Shown piece after piece: positions 37,034 to 47,809 of a stretch of DNA of 64,000 nucleotides. Position numbers and translations under genes: made by a program. The notes under the pieces are model-generated. The model had not been told where the DNA came from. It saw nothing but the letters and a program-made list of their open reading frames with translations, and searched no databases. Source of the DNA: Terana coerulea (lineage: Eukaryota > Basidiomycota > Agaricomycetes > Polyporales > Phanerochaetaceae); NCBI GenBank assembly GCA_024811115.1, contig JAKOGH010000051.1, positions 124,001 to 188,000 on the forward strand. The letters run 5' to 3'. Position 1 is the first letter of the stretch; the number at the start of each line of letters is the position of its first letter.

Positions 37034-37243
37034 GGTCGCGGTCGGGAGCGACGGGCGTAGACGCGCGTCATCAGTGACGCGAAATAGTCACGTGGGCGCG
37101 TTGAATGCCGTTTGACGCGCGAGGGCCGAGCCGACTCAGTTCGCTCTTGTTTCCCATCCACGACCACGCCGGCGACTTTGTGGACGTCGACGACGGTGAC
37201 GACCGATAATCTCTTCGCTGGTCGACGATACCAAAGTACGACC
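37034..37243. promoter_or_regulatory. Shared divergent promoter of two RING genes, with CACGTG box
   Basis: 210 bases between two RING start codons. It contains CACGTG at 37089-37094 in a block that matches the one upstream of the 34.8 kb RING copy. The match extends over words tcatcagtgac, gtcacgtgggcgcgtt and gagccgactcagttcgctc. A shared E-box between divergent RING genes suggests joint control. Confidence 0.55.
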
Positions 37244-38817
37244 ATGGCATCGCTCGCGACGTGCTCGATATGTCTCGAAGACGCAAAGACTCCTGTCGCC
37301 GTGCCCTGCGGGCATATACACTGCGAAAAGTGTCTGCGACTAGTAATCGAGGCCTCCGAAGACGCCACCGAAAGCCCTTGTCCGACATGCAGAACGCCAT
37401 TTAGTACCGGTGCGCGTGCCTTGTGCTTGTTAGCTGCATGTGTGCGCAAAATCCTAACTGTTTTACAGCCACCCTCGACCTGCGGTTCGTCCCGGCAAAA
37501 TATCACGTGTTCATGCAGTCTGCGGTGCGACGCGTCTATCCTTCACCTTCAGAGGCGTTTCAAGCTCTTGAAAAGCGTTGTGAAGCCCTGAAAGCTGAGA
37601 ACCGTGTCGTGAAGGACGCGCTCACACGGTATAAGCAGTACAACGAACATCTTAAACGCGACAAGCAGCGGTTGATGGACAGTGCGGAGGCCGCTCAGGC
37701 TGCTGTCGTGAACTATCGTGAGACGGAGAGACAGCTTCGAGACGAGATCGAAAGCCTGACGGAAGAACGGGATGCGGCGGAGCTGGACGCGGCAGAGATG
37801 CAGAAGAAGCACAAGGAGGTCAAGGAGAAACACCACAACCTGAAGGCTTATATTGTCCGATCTACGTGAGCACTCTCAAACATCTCGTACCTATGCTGAT
37901 GCTGATTGCGCATATAGCCAGTCCTCCAGCTCATCCTCCCATGCCGCCAAGCGGAACAGTTCGCAAGCCGCTCTGGACGCTTCACCCTCCGCCAATAACA
38001 TTGCAGAAGCTAGCGGCTCGCGCGACACACACAGACTAATTGCGCCGGTCCCAAAGCGCCCCAGACTCACTGTTTCGTGGAGGCCCGCGAGCACGAGCGC
38101 GGCGGACAACGAGCCCATTCCCGGCCCCGGCAATACAACCGCGCAACGACGTGTGTTCCCGTCCCCTAAGACGGTACACCGCCTTGTCCTCCAGCGCCCC
38201 GCGTGAGAGATGTGCGGCCGCCGGTGAACTACACAGACGACATGCGCGAAGCACAGTCTGAAGACGAAGCCGACGCGGAACCAATGGAGGACGAAGAGGA
38301 GAAGGACGGACCGAGCAAGGCCCGGCAGTCGCTCAGTGCATCGCAGTCCTCTGGCGCGTCTGGGTCGTCGACGTACCTCTCCGCCTCCCAAGGCTCGTCG
38401 TCATCCGCCTCCCGAGCATCTCGGGCGGCAATGCAGAACGGAGGGGTCCGAACCCGTCAAAGCCACGTTATCTTCAGGTTGCCGCACCGCGTGAACGAGG
38501 TCCCGCTTGGTGGTGTGCGCGTGAAGGAGGAAGACGAGGACGACGATGCGGACTTGTTCGGCGTGGGCGACGGCAGTCAAGGCTCGATCGACTTCATGTC
38601 GGGCAGCTCGAGCCCTGCGGCACTGCCCGGTGCGCCTAGTGCACCTGACAGCGACGAGGAGGAGCTCGCGCGATTCGGCGCCTCAAGCTCTACGCGCCCC
38701 AGCGTGCGGTCGCGGGATAGGATGCGGCCGCGAGACCGCGACGCCGAGGTCGCAGCACCGCCGAGCAAAGGCAAGGAGCGCGCGTATGTCTTCCGCGGTC
38801 GGAGACTCCGCGGATGA
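37244..38817 (+). CDS. RING/coiled-coil protein, the intact member of the local family
   Basis: The ATG at 37244 gives an N-terminal C3HC4 RING (MASLATCSICLEDAKTPVAV, PCGHIHCEKCLRLVIEASED, SPCPTC). A phase-1 intron then joins to ATLDLRFVPAKYHVFMQSAV, RRVYPSPSEAFQALEKRC and a coiled coil of about 110 residues (HLKRDKQRLMDS...KKHKEVKEKHHNLKAYIV). After a second intron come a basic stretch (PKRPRLTVSWRP) and an acidic/Ser tail. A 44-base intron with donor gtgtgt keeps the frame into RPPRVRDVRPPVNYTDDM. The last exon runs to the TGA at 38815-38817 through FRLPHRVNEVPLGGVRVKEE. About 490 residues; probably a nuclear E3 ligase. The copies at 30 and 34 kb are its decayed paralogs. Confidence 0.87.
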
Positions 38818-39852
38818 GGTGCCGGTGTGGCTCTTACCGGCGTGAGGTGTGTGGATTGCCTCTTGGTCTCGTCGTCACCGACTTGGTTTTGGTTTCTGCT
38901 CGTATGATCTGATTTGATCTGAAGTATGTGTCCCATGTCCCGACATATATCTGACCTGTTGTGTATGCCACGCTACTCACCCCATCTATTTCCCAACATA
39001 CATATACTACGTTTCTTGGCCTAGCTTATTGATTTGTAGTTTCTTACTGAGTTCACCTCATGTCGTCTTGTCTCGTCGTCTTGTTTTGCCCTTTCTCTTG
39101 ACGTGCTGTATGTATGTAGTGTATATGTCCAATTGCACGCATATGCTTACGTTTCGTTTCGTGGTGTTGACAAGGCATTCAATGATACAGTTCGTATCGT
39201 ACGAAGTTTAGTAGCACACGACCGCTTTTTCTGAGGCTGCATGGACGGCATCTACTGATGATTTTCGGCCGAGACTAAGCTGCATAGAGTTAACAGTACT
39301 AGTTTTGTAAGAGGATGTAGCTGTACGATTGAGAGGTGCACGCTCTTTACCCTTCACAAAACTTCTCGCACCTCGCTCGCCCTGCATCGACTCAGTGACA
39401 TCCCATACTTTTTGCGCGTGGACTGGGCTTGAAATCACCCTCCTTAACAGAGCTGTGGCTAACTCAAGACCCGGCCCTTGCTTTGAAGATCATTCGTTTG
39501 AATACAAGTGCGGCGGCGGCACAGAACTTTAGAGCTTGAAATGCTCGCATGGATAAAGTTGGCGTACAAATCGGCATGAGACTTCGATACGATATCCATT
39601 ATATGCAATGCATTGCGTGGGTGTAAAAGCGTAAGAAAGTAGGACGATATCCATGGGTAGGAAACAAAAATATGAAGAGCGCGAGCTGACTTGAGGGGGT
39701 ATAGATATGTGATCAGCAAGATGGAAGCTGAAGCGCGCATCAAAAGAGTGTCTGGTAGAGCATACATACGTTCAAATACCATGTATTCATCAATTGTCTC
39801 CGTTGAGAATCAGATAGGCAATCAAGGAAACCTGCGAGAACAGCCCAAGGGC
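38818..39852. other. 3' flanks, no supported gene
   Basis: Between the convergent ends of the RING gene and the coiled-coil gene. It is AT-rich with only short frames (longest 39459-39782 -), and reads as UTR and spacer. Confidence 0.4.
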
Positions 39853-42164
39853 TCAGGAATACGGCTCAGGGTCTGAAGCGGAGGCTGCGACAACTTGAGC
39901 GCCAGCGGCTCGCATAAGCCTGCGTAGGCGTGCCAGCTCTTCTGAGAGATGTCTAGAAAAGAACGATCGTTCAAAATTCTATGCGTATAGAGAGGTTGAT
40001 ATTGGACGCACTTTGCAGTTTGAATGGCCCCCTCGCTCTCCTTATTACTCCGATCCACCTCATCCCGCAATCGCTTCACCTCGTCCTTCAAACCCTGCTC
40101 CACCTCCCTCCGCACATTCTCGCTCTCCTCCTTCAGCCGCCGCACCTCGCTCATGCCCATCCCGTCCGCCTCCCGCTCCTTCTTCACCTCCTCCACCAGT
40201 CGCACGTACTTCTTCCGCACCTCCTCCGCCTCCCTGCGCATCCGCTCCTCGCGCTTCCGCATCTCTTCCCGGAGGCCGTCCTGGTCCGTCTTGAACGACT
40301 CGACGAGGCCCTTGAGCGAGTCGCGGAGCGTGACGTACTCGCGCTCGCATTTCTGTGAGCGCGCCTGCGACTCGGTCAGCTGCGCTTCCATCTCGCGAAG
40401 GGACTTCTTCGATGTCGACGTCTCGTTCTTGAGCTGGCTCTTCAGTGACACGACCTCAGCCTCAGCCTTGCGCGCTCGATCTAGCACCTGTGCCCCAGAA
40501 TCAGCTTACGCCGGCCGCACACCGCACACGGACGCACCTCCTGCAACAGCCGCTCCTTCCGCGCGACGACGTTGTTGAGGCCCTCGTTCTCGAGCCTTAG
40601 CCGCTCGCGCACCTCCTTGAGGTCCTCCGTCTGGCGCGTGAGCTGGCTGACCTGGCGCTGGCTCAGACGCAGCTGCCCCTTGGTGTTCTCGAGCGCGTTC
40701 TTCGCGTTCAGCACGCCGGCCTGCAGGTCCGCGAGCACCTTGGTCGTGTTCCCGGGCGCGAACGACGCGCGGCGGTTCGGCGAGACGGGCTGCAGGCTCG
40801 ACGTCGACGCGCTCAGGTTGTCGCCGTGCTCCTCGGCCAGCGCACGAGCGTTGCCTGCATTTACCGTTGAGACACGACGTGTCGTCGAGACGTATCATCA
40901 GGTTAGGCGCGTTATATCAGAGAGAATCGCGATGCGCACCGACGGAAGAGACAGGGATCCCTGCGGCAAGTGTGGGTGGTCAGCGGTGTGTGTGCGAGTG
41001 CGGAGGGGACGTACGACTGAGCGTACGCGTTGGACTAGACACACGTTTGCTTGGCGACATTGTTGGGATTCCTTCCCGTATGCTGCTCTCTTCCTGGAAC
41101 GAGGACGAGAGGCCGTTCACCCTCGGTAGCGGCAGGTTGCTGTCGGGGCCGGCCATACCGGAGAGGACCTCGAACGACGTGCGTCGTTGCATTTTGATGG
41201 AAGGGGTGGGAAATGACTTGAGCTGGCGGAGGAAGGGGTGTGGGAATGCGAGCGGCCGGCGGGTGGTGAAAGGTCAGCGTCCAGCTCGTCTGGAGACATA
41301 GGTGGTGAATTCATGAGGCCTGGAGGCAAAGGGCGGGGTCCGCGCAAAATCGTGTTCTCAAGGGAGTGCAGCTGTGCTTGTTGCTGTCTAATGGAGTGTT
41401 TCAGCGTGGACATTTGAGTTCGGAGAGCAACTAAGGGAAAAGACCAAGATGGTCAGCAACGGTCGAGCATAGCTATATGCGTCAAACGGGGGTGGCGTAG
41501 GGCAAAGCCACGATATAGGCCATGCATATCCCTTCTGCGTATAATCAGCAAGCCAGAGTCAACAGATGATTTTGCTGTGCTGTATACCGCAGATCCCGTA
41601 TGACAATGCAGCATTTCGACTCCTGCAGTACAGCCACGCGTACATGGGATATCTGGGAGATATGCACGCGTGCCATTGTCTTCCGGAGCGCTGCAGCCGC
41701 GCTACGACTAACGGCAATTCAGCGGTCACCATGAACGCAACGGTATCGTCGGCCTAACTTCACTAAATTGAAGTGGAGACGCGGAAGCAATGACTTGGAA
41801 GGATGGCTGCAAGTGCCAACTTTGTATCATCATGCATGATCTCAGTACGACCACTATCAGCTGAACATATCAGCGGATGATAATATCAGCCCACTGAAAG
41901 CTCACCTGAACATGCGTGATGTTCGCCATTCCAGCCTAAACCACTTCACCACACTCTCAATAGCCATCCGCATAGCTCATCACATAGCTCGCCCCCAAGC
42001 CCCCATGCCACCCCCAAAGCCCATAACAAAAGCGTCCACGTACCGTTCTCGTCCTGAAGCGTTACTATGGGACTCCCAGACCGGCCAGTCATCGAACCGC
42101 GCGATGGCGGTCTGGAGGATGCTCGTGCGCCTGAGAGGGGTGAGGTCAGATACGGCGAGGCCAT
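39853..42164 (-). CDS. Conserved coiled-coil protein of unknown role
   Basis: The ATG at 42164 begins MASPYLTSPLSGARASSRPP. A small exon (ending near 41907) and a phase-1 join lead to VALRTQMSTLKHSIRQQQAQ and LHSLENTILRGPRPLPPG. Then come Ser/Pro-rich exons (LSASTSSLQPVSPNRRASF) and about 330 residues of coiled coil (NALENTKGQLRLSQRQ, RRLKEESENVRREVEQ). The last exon is HLSEELARLRRLMRAAGAQV with the stop at 39853. Such Leu/Gln/Glu-rich proteins with this N-terminal block occur widely in agaricomycetes, but I do not know a function. Possibilities include spindle-pole or cytoskeletal scaffolding. It shares a 175-base upstream region with cardiolipin synthase. Confidence 0.78.
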
Positions 42165-42339
42165 CGCCTGCTCCTGAGGTCGTCGAAAGTAGGTGTCCAC
42201 GCAACGAACGGGGATGGAGAGACTTGTGCACGAGCAACCAGGCTGAGCCTCGCGCTGGAAGCGGTTGGAGGATGAAATTGGGCGTCTAAACGACATCATC
42301 GAGACACTGCTGAGTTCGGTGGGCTCTCCTCTGTCCACC
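42165..42339. promoter_or_regulatory. Shared divergent promoter, coiled-coil gene / cardiolipin synthase
   Basis: Only 175 bases lie between the two start codons, so the two genes must share promoter DNA. No TATA box is visible. If the coiled-coil gene starts further upstream the interval is even shorter. Confidence 0.4.
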
Positions 42340-43431
42340 ATGCTCGCCGTCCGTCATCGCCTTGTCTCTACCCGCTGTCTCAGCCGAAATGTCTTGAACA
42401 GGCCACCTATATCTGCTTCGCACTGCTTGCGGAATGTTAGTTTTGGATGCTACGCTTCACGGGCTTTCTCTCAATACCAGCCGCTCCGACAACAAAGCGG
42501 GAGTGGACCTCCAGAGAAACCTACAGGGAAGGCCAAGCTCTCTACCTCGACACTGCGCGAAAACATCTACACCATACCGAATCTTCTTACCTTCTCGCGG
42601 ATCGCTTCATGTCCGGTGCTTGGATACTTCATCGTTCAGGGCAACTACAAGTACGCGACGGGCTTGCTAGTGTACGCCGGTCTCACGGATCTGGTACATG
42701 CGTCCCTTCTGCCTTTGAGTCTGGAAGAACTGAAGGCTGAGTGAATGGCTTGCTGTTTGTTGATTCGTGAAGGTCGACGGCTGGCTGGCGCGGAAGTATA
42801 ACATGGGGTCGGTCCTGGGTACGATCCTTGACCCAGCGGCGGACAAGACGCTGATGACGACGCTGACGGTAACGTTGGCTATGAAGGGCCTAATACCGCG
42901 TATGTGTTGTCGTATAATTGAGTGCTAGGAGATCTCACGCGACTTGGAATAGTACCACTGGCGGTGATTATCCTGGGTAGGGATGTGCTGCTCAGCCTGT
43001 CCGCGTTCTACATCCGTTACGCCTCTCTGCCTCCACCAGTGAGTTTTCCGGCGCATATATACTGCTTTCGTGCTGACTGGAGTACTCACCAGAAAACATG
43101 GTCGCGATACTGGGATTTTGGACTACCGTCTGCGGAAGTACACCCAACAAGCATTAGTAAAGTCCGCTTTGTCAATGTACTTTGTTGTCGCGTACCTTGT
43201 CTCAATCAGTCCCGACAGATTAATACCGCACTTCAGCTCCTACTTATGGGCGTAACGACTACAAGTCCTCTGCTTCCGGTGGATATTGGTTTAGGCCTGC
43301 AAGCTTTCCAGTGCGCCTGTTCTCGTGTTTTTCTTTCCGTATTTTCTTATGTTCTTCCCAGGTGGACTGTGGGCGCAACAACGGTATGGAGCGGAGCGTC
43401 GTATCTTTCTCGAAGAACGCCGTTCGGATAG
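42340..43431 (+). CDS. CRD1: Cardiolipin synthase, mitochondrial (CDP-alcohol phosphatidyltransferase)
   Basis: Joins CDP-diacylglycerol and phosphatidylglycerol to make cardiolipin in the inner mitochondrial membrane. The ATG at 42340 starts a basic, Ser/Arg-rich targeting peptide (MLAVRHRLVSTRCLSRNVLN). The enzyme domain begins ENIYTIPNLLTFSRI. The catalytic motif D-x2-DG-x2-AR-x8-G-x3-D-x3-D spans an exon join (LTDL / VDGWLARKYNMG / ILDPAADK). Further membrane segments follow (VIILGRDVLLSLSAFYI) and the family block PSAEVHPTSISK-INTALQ, joined across an intron with donor gtccgc. Another 3' exon reads WTVGATTVWSGASYLS and stops early at 43431. One extra T at 43406-43408 would instead give LFSKNAVRIVSPPKDSPPPP, the expected C-terminus. 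The core is intact either way. Confidence 0.92.
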
Positions 43432-43469
43432 TGAGCCCGCCCAAGGATTCTCCGCCGCCACCGTCGTCA

Positions 43470-44551
43470 CCGTCCCCATGAACACCGTGCTAAACCACTG
43501 CCATACGGCCATCGGCTACACTAGTGGATATCGAGCGCGTCGCGCACACCCCGATCGTAAACGCGGCCCCCGTCACGACGCTGCTGTCGTATATAATTAT
43601 ACCTTCCAGGCGGAAGCTAATTCTACACCTCATCTCGCGCTGAATGTAGCGACTTCCGACGGACGCCTTGTGAGCTAAATGTGAAAAGGGGTTCGCATTC
43701 GTTGCGCCTGGCTCCGAGGTAAAAGATTGCGAAAAACTGACATCCCGTCTTCATCCATGTGCTCGGCCGTAGGTTCTAAGCTTCAAGCTAACGGGCTCCT
43801 GGCCTGCTTAGTACGTTCTTTGATGCGTGATCCACGGTGCGCTAATTTTTGATACCCTCCCAAAGCTTTCGGCCTATGTCGCCAGCTCGGTCTGTGTGTT
43901 GGACTTCCAACTGGACAGGGCAAGTAAGACGGCGAAGACGCAACTCAAGCACAGCGACGCGCACCGTCTTTGGAAGGCGTCGGGGCTCGTGGGACCGTTT
44001 TCGGGGCCGAGCCGCAGATAAACCTGCAAGGGCCGGGCCGCCGCGATCAAAGAAGCAGGTGCCGGACCGGTCCATGAATGTACCCGGCGCCGGAAAGCGT
44101 TTTGCCCAATTTATTCTGGCGACAAAGCGCCTGGAGTCACCAACCGTCCCCAGTCGTAACCAATCATACAACCTACACGTCGCAACAACCGTCACGGGCA
44201 GAAGGCTCGCGAGCGTCGGTGGTGGTTGTGTGCAATCCAAACAGAAGATGTAGAAGACCTCTCCACCGTCGTGCGGCACTCCGAACTACGGTAATTCTAT
44301 AGCGCATGCTGTAGGCTGCCCCAACATCCTCTCCAGCGCAGCACGAAACGCCAAGCGGGGATTCTTCGAAGCGGATGAACGCTGAACACCACCACATCTT
44401 TCCGAACGAAAAACGGGTGTCCGGAAACACATATTAAGGCACCTCGCGCCACAGTGGCCGAGATTCCGTTTGCTGGCCATCGATTTATGCGCCGTATAAA
44501 CAGACGGTCAATGCGAATTGCTTCCTTCACCCTCCTTTGAGTCCCCCGACG
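43470..44551. other. Intergenic, no supported gene
   Basis: Several overlapping frames on both strands (for example 43842-44279 -) have no recognisable domain. The part next to 44552 is the promoter side of the 7TM gene. Confidence 0.35.
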
Positions 44552-46031
44552 ATGACCGATCCCGTCCCCTTTGACGTCGCTGTCCTGTATGGCATTCTCT
44601 TCGAATGCATGTTCTATGGTGAGCGCCTCAGCCAGCGAGCGGAGAGAACCAATGAAAGTTAACGGCGCGTCCCGCTAGGTCTCTACGTCGCTGTCTTTGG
44701 CGCGACGATGTACGTGTTGCTCATGCCGGTCTTCCAACCGAGGCAATCTAGGCAACAGAGAGTCAACGTCGTTCTGCTGGCCACCGCCATCCTTCTTTTC
44801 ATGTCGCTCACACTGGTACGCGCCCCTCGTTTCCCGCCTCTGAATGCGAGAACTGAAACAACCCCCGACAACATAGCATTTCTGCATCAACATGGCGAGA
44901 ATATATGGCGCGTACGTGACGCACGGCGAGGAGCCCTACGGCCCTGTCTTGTTCTTCGCCAACCTCAGTTCACCGTTAACGTTGGTCTGGGCGGCGTGCT
45001 ACGTCTTCGAGGCATTCCTCACCGACAGTCTTACGGTGCGTTCCCGCCCTCCGCTTCATCTCTTGATTTCCTAACAGCAACCTATCCCGCAGATATACCG
45101 TCTGTACGTCATCTGGGGAAACAACGTCTGGGTCTGCATTGCACCTGTCCTTTGCGTGGCTGCCATGCTCGGTACGTCCCTGCCCTTTTGCTTGCGATAC
45201 TCTCATTCTGAGCTGGTTGCAGTCTCAGGTGTTGGCACGGTCATCTCGTTCTCCAGAATTCCTTCTGGTGCCGATCTTTGGGCAAACGTCGCGGGAACGT
45301 ACGTTGAGCCGCCCCATTACTGCTCTTCAGCCAAAGTCTTACCAAGTCCTCCCGACTTTCAGCTGGCTTCTCTGCTCTTTCGTTCTGGGCCTTGCGTAAG
45401 TTCAGTGCTATGCTTCACGACCAAGTCGCTGACGATTACTCCGGCTGTAGTACCAACATCCTGGCAGTCAGTGAGTAACACGAATGCACGTTCATTTGAC
45501 TCGTTGTGACTAAGCAATCCTAGGTTTGATTGGATACCGCATCCTCATCCGTGACCGCAGTGTGGCCTCCATCGGCGCGGGTAGCTTGAAGGTACGTTGA
45601 GTCATTCAAGTGGATCGGAATGTCGCGCTCAATACTCGCATCCACACAGAACGTCATCACCGTCATCATCGAGTCGGCGGCTCTGTACAGCTTCCTCAAG
45701 ACGATCAACTTGATCCTACTGGTCACGCACTCCAACGTCGCCTGGTCCTTCCTCAGCATCGCCAACCCCATCATCGTATGTCCCCATCGCTGGCTTACAT
45801 GTAGGTCTAGGCTGACCCGCGCTGTAGGGCATCGCGTCGCACCTGCTCATCCTCCGCGTCGGCTGGATGCGGCACTTCAAGCAGTCCACGACCGGAACCG
45901 TCACCGTGCCGAGGAGCGGCGCGACGTACCCGATGCGTGTGCAGGTCACGACCGACCGCCACGAGGACGACGACCTCGAGGCGTCGACGATGAAGCACAG
46001 CGACAAACTTACGCGCTCCGGCAACTGGTAG
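44552..46031 (+). CDS. Seven-transmembrane protein of the basidiomycete receptor-like type
   Basis: The ATG at 44552 begins MTDPVPFDVAVLYGILFECM. Seven hydrophobic segments can be followed over about eight exons: LYGILFECMFYGLYVAVFGA, VNVVLLATAILLFMSL, a loop with GEEPYGPVLFFANLSSP, YVFEAFLTDSLTIYRLYVIW, VCIAPVLCVAAML, a short TM near TNILAVS, LIGYRILIRDRSVA, then NVITVIIESAALYSF and LILLVTHSNVAWSFLSIANP, GIASHLLILRVGW. The polar C-terminus ends KHSDKLTRSGNW. The pattern (short loops, RSI...ESAALY, a final IIGI-like helix) is that of an uncharacterised agaricomycete 7TM family. Ligand and signalling are unknown. Splices around 45.3-45.5 kb are my weakest joins. Confidence 0.75.
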
Positions 46032-46689
46032 GCGCTCGTCGTCGTCGTCGTCGTCGCCGTCTCTGCCGTCCTGACCCAGGGCGAAGGAGGAGTTCTCCTG
46101 CGGAGGACGATGTCGATCGCTATCCCACCGCTGGGAGAAGGAGCTCTGGAATCTCTTCAGTCTACCGCTCTCATTCGGCACCCCACCCTCCTCATCTCTC
46201 GTCGCATTCATTTACCCCCGTCTCTCGCACCACGGAATTCCGCTCTTTTATCGTCGTCTGCTGTTCGTGTTCAAGTTTTGGTCTTGGTGGAGGGTGGAGT
46301 GCTGTTTCGTCGTCTCTTTCTGTTTTCTCCTCTTTTTTTTCTTGCGTCACGCGGCCTTTCGTCGTGCAGGAGCTCACTCAACGTGATGTTTATACCTTAT
46401 ACCTTGCGTAACTTCGTGTACTTCCGGGGCCTCTGCAGGAGCGGAGCGTCTCGCGTTGTTGGTGCTGTAACCACTTATTGTACTTTGCTCGCTAAGGAAT
46501 GCATACTTTTCGTGTATGGCCCAAAGTCTGCTTGCGTCAGCTCTCAATACACGGAGATGTGGCGGCCTGTTGGAACTAGTGAGTACTGGCAACACATTTC
46601 GTGGGCTTCTTTCGTGAACAGCTGATCTGTAGTACAACTCCATGGTTCAAGATAAACTGACTATAAAAGATTTGGTACAGAGGCTGGAA
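46032..46689. other. 3' flanks between convergent genes
   Basis: 658 bases with T-rich and C-rich tracts typical of fungal 3' UTRs. Open frames here are not supported by any domain. Confidence 0.4.
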
Positions 46690-47577
46690 CTAGTAGTAAC
46701 GACCATCAACGCCCCCCGCGATAAAATCCGCTAGGACGACAAGAAGAACAGCAAGGCATAGCACGGACAGATTATCGGGCTTGGGGGCGACTTCTGCAGC
46801 AACCCTCGCCTGGGCCGCCCCCGTGAGGGCTTTGAGCTCGTCGCACAGCTGAGACCTCTTCCGCTGGTACATCTCCAAGCTGGCTCGTGCGACCTTCACT
46901 GCGTCCGCCAGCGGCTCGATGCCTCGCTCCGCAACAACGGTCTCCTGCTCCTGAACGAGCGTCTTCATCGAGTGGCACAGCATATGGACCATATCGTGGT
47001 TCTTCTTGAGGACATCGCGGGTCTGCGTGAGCTTCGCGCTGAGACTCCGCTTGTCGCGCTCGAGCTGTCCCTCGCGGGTCTTGTATCCGTCGAGCTGTCC
47101 TGTGAGGACCCTGGCATTATCCTGCAGACATTTGTTGCGCTGCTTCACGGCCGCCACCTCAGCCTGCAACGCTCGGTTGCGCTGCTGGAAGGCCCGAGGG
47201 GCGTCGGTCTCCCGCAGCGCTGGGTAAACACGCCGGACGGCGGGAAGCGCGAACGCTCGGTATTGCTCTGGAACATACTGGAGATCCAGGGTAGCTGGAA
47301 ATAGAGTGTACTTTATGAATATTTATACCGTGAGTGGCTAAGAGGGCGACGTACCGATGCTGAACGGTGCTCTGCACGTCGGGCAATGGCACTCTACGGC
47401 GCCCTTGGTGGCTTCGATGCACTCTCGCAGACATTTCTCGCAGTGAATATGGCCACAGGGTACTGCGACGGGTGACTCCGCGCCGTCGAGACAGACGGAA
47501 CGGGTGGTGAGAGAGATCGGCGGGCGGGCCGCATCTTTGGTCTTCCAGTGAGCCAGGAGTGCTGATGTGAGTGGCAT
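46690..47577 (-). CDS. RING-like/coiled-coil protein with C-terminal membrane anchor (cassette 1)
   Basis: The start at 47577 (MPLTSALLAHWK) is chosen because it aligns with the MPL start of the 52.1 kb paralog. Exon 1 has a RING-like module, but its first ligand is lost (TTRSVCLDGAES where the paralog has TTCPICFDDVES). The rest is present (PCGHIHCEKCLRECIEA, CHCPTC). The family phase-1 intron joins to ATLDLQYVPEQYRAFALP and AVRRVYPALRE, then a long coiled coil (QLERDKRSLSAKLTQTRDVL). The C-terminus has a single hydrophobic helix (LSVLCLAVLLVVLADFIAGG) with a 6-residue polar end, the layout of a tail-anchored protein. Probably an ER or outer-membrane E3, but the RING may not bind both zincs. 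Divergent from the BTB gene at 49995. Confidence 0.85.
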
Positions 47578-47809
47578 GGTGGGAGGTTCTGGCACGGTCT
47601 CGCTGCGATTGCTGAGGTTAAATATGTGCCCACGTCTGCTTTGTACTGCCTTTGAGCCTTTGAGCCGTTTGAGTTCTTACGAAGATTGTCAGCCCGAGCG
47701 TAGGGTCCTAGACAGACTGCTCGGAGTGGCTAGGCCCTGCGCCACGCACTGCGACTTTGTTCATTATCTGGATTTGTAACATATGCTCATTAAGTAAAAC
47801 ACTCACCGA

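Noticed and set aside
40024..40578. Plus-strand Ser-rich open frame of 184 codons
   Set aside because: Image of the coiled-coil gene on the minus strand, with the same explanation.
46032..46411. Extension of the 7TM protein beyond 46031
   Set aside because: The long frame 45620-46411 leaves the conserved reading after the SIANP region. The correct exon joins GIASHLLILRVGW and stops at 46029-46031.
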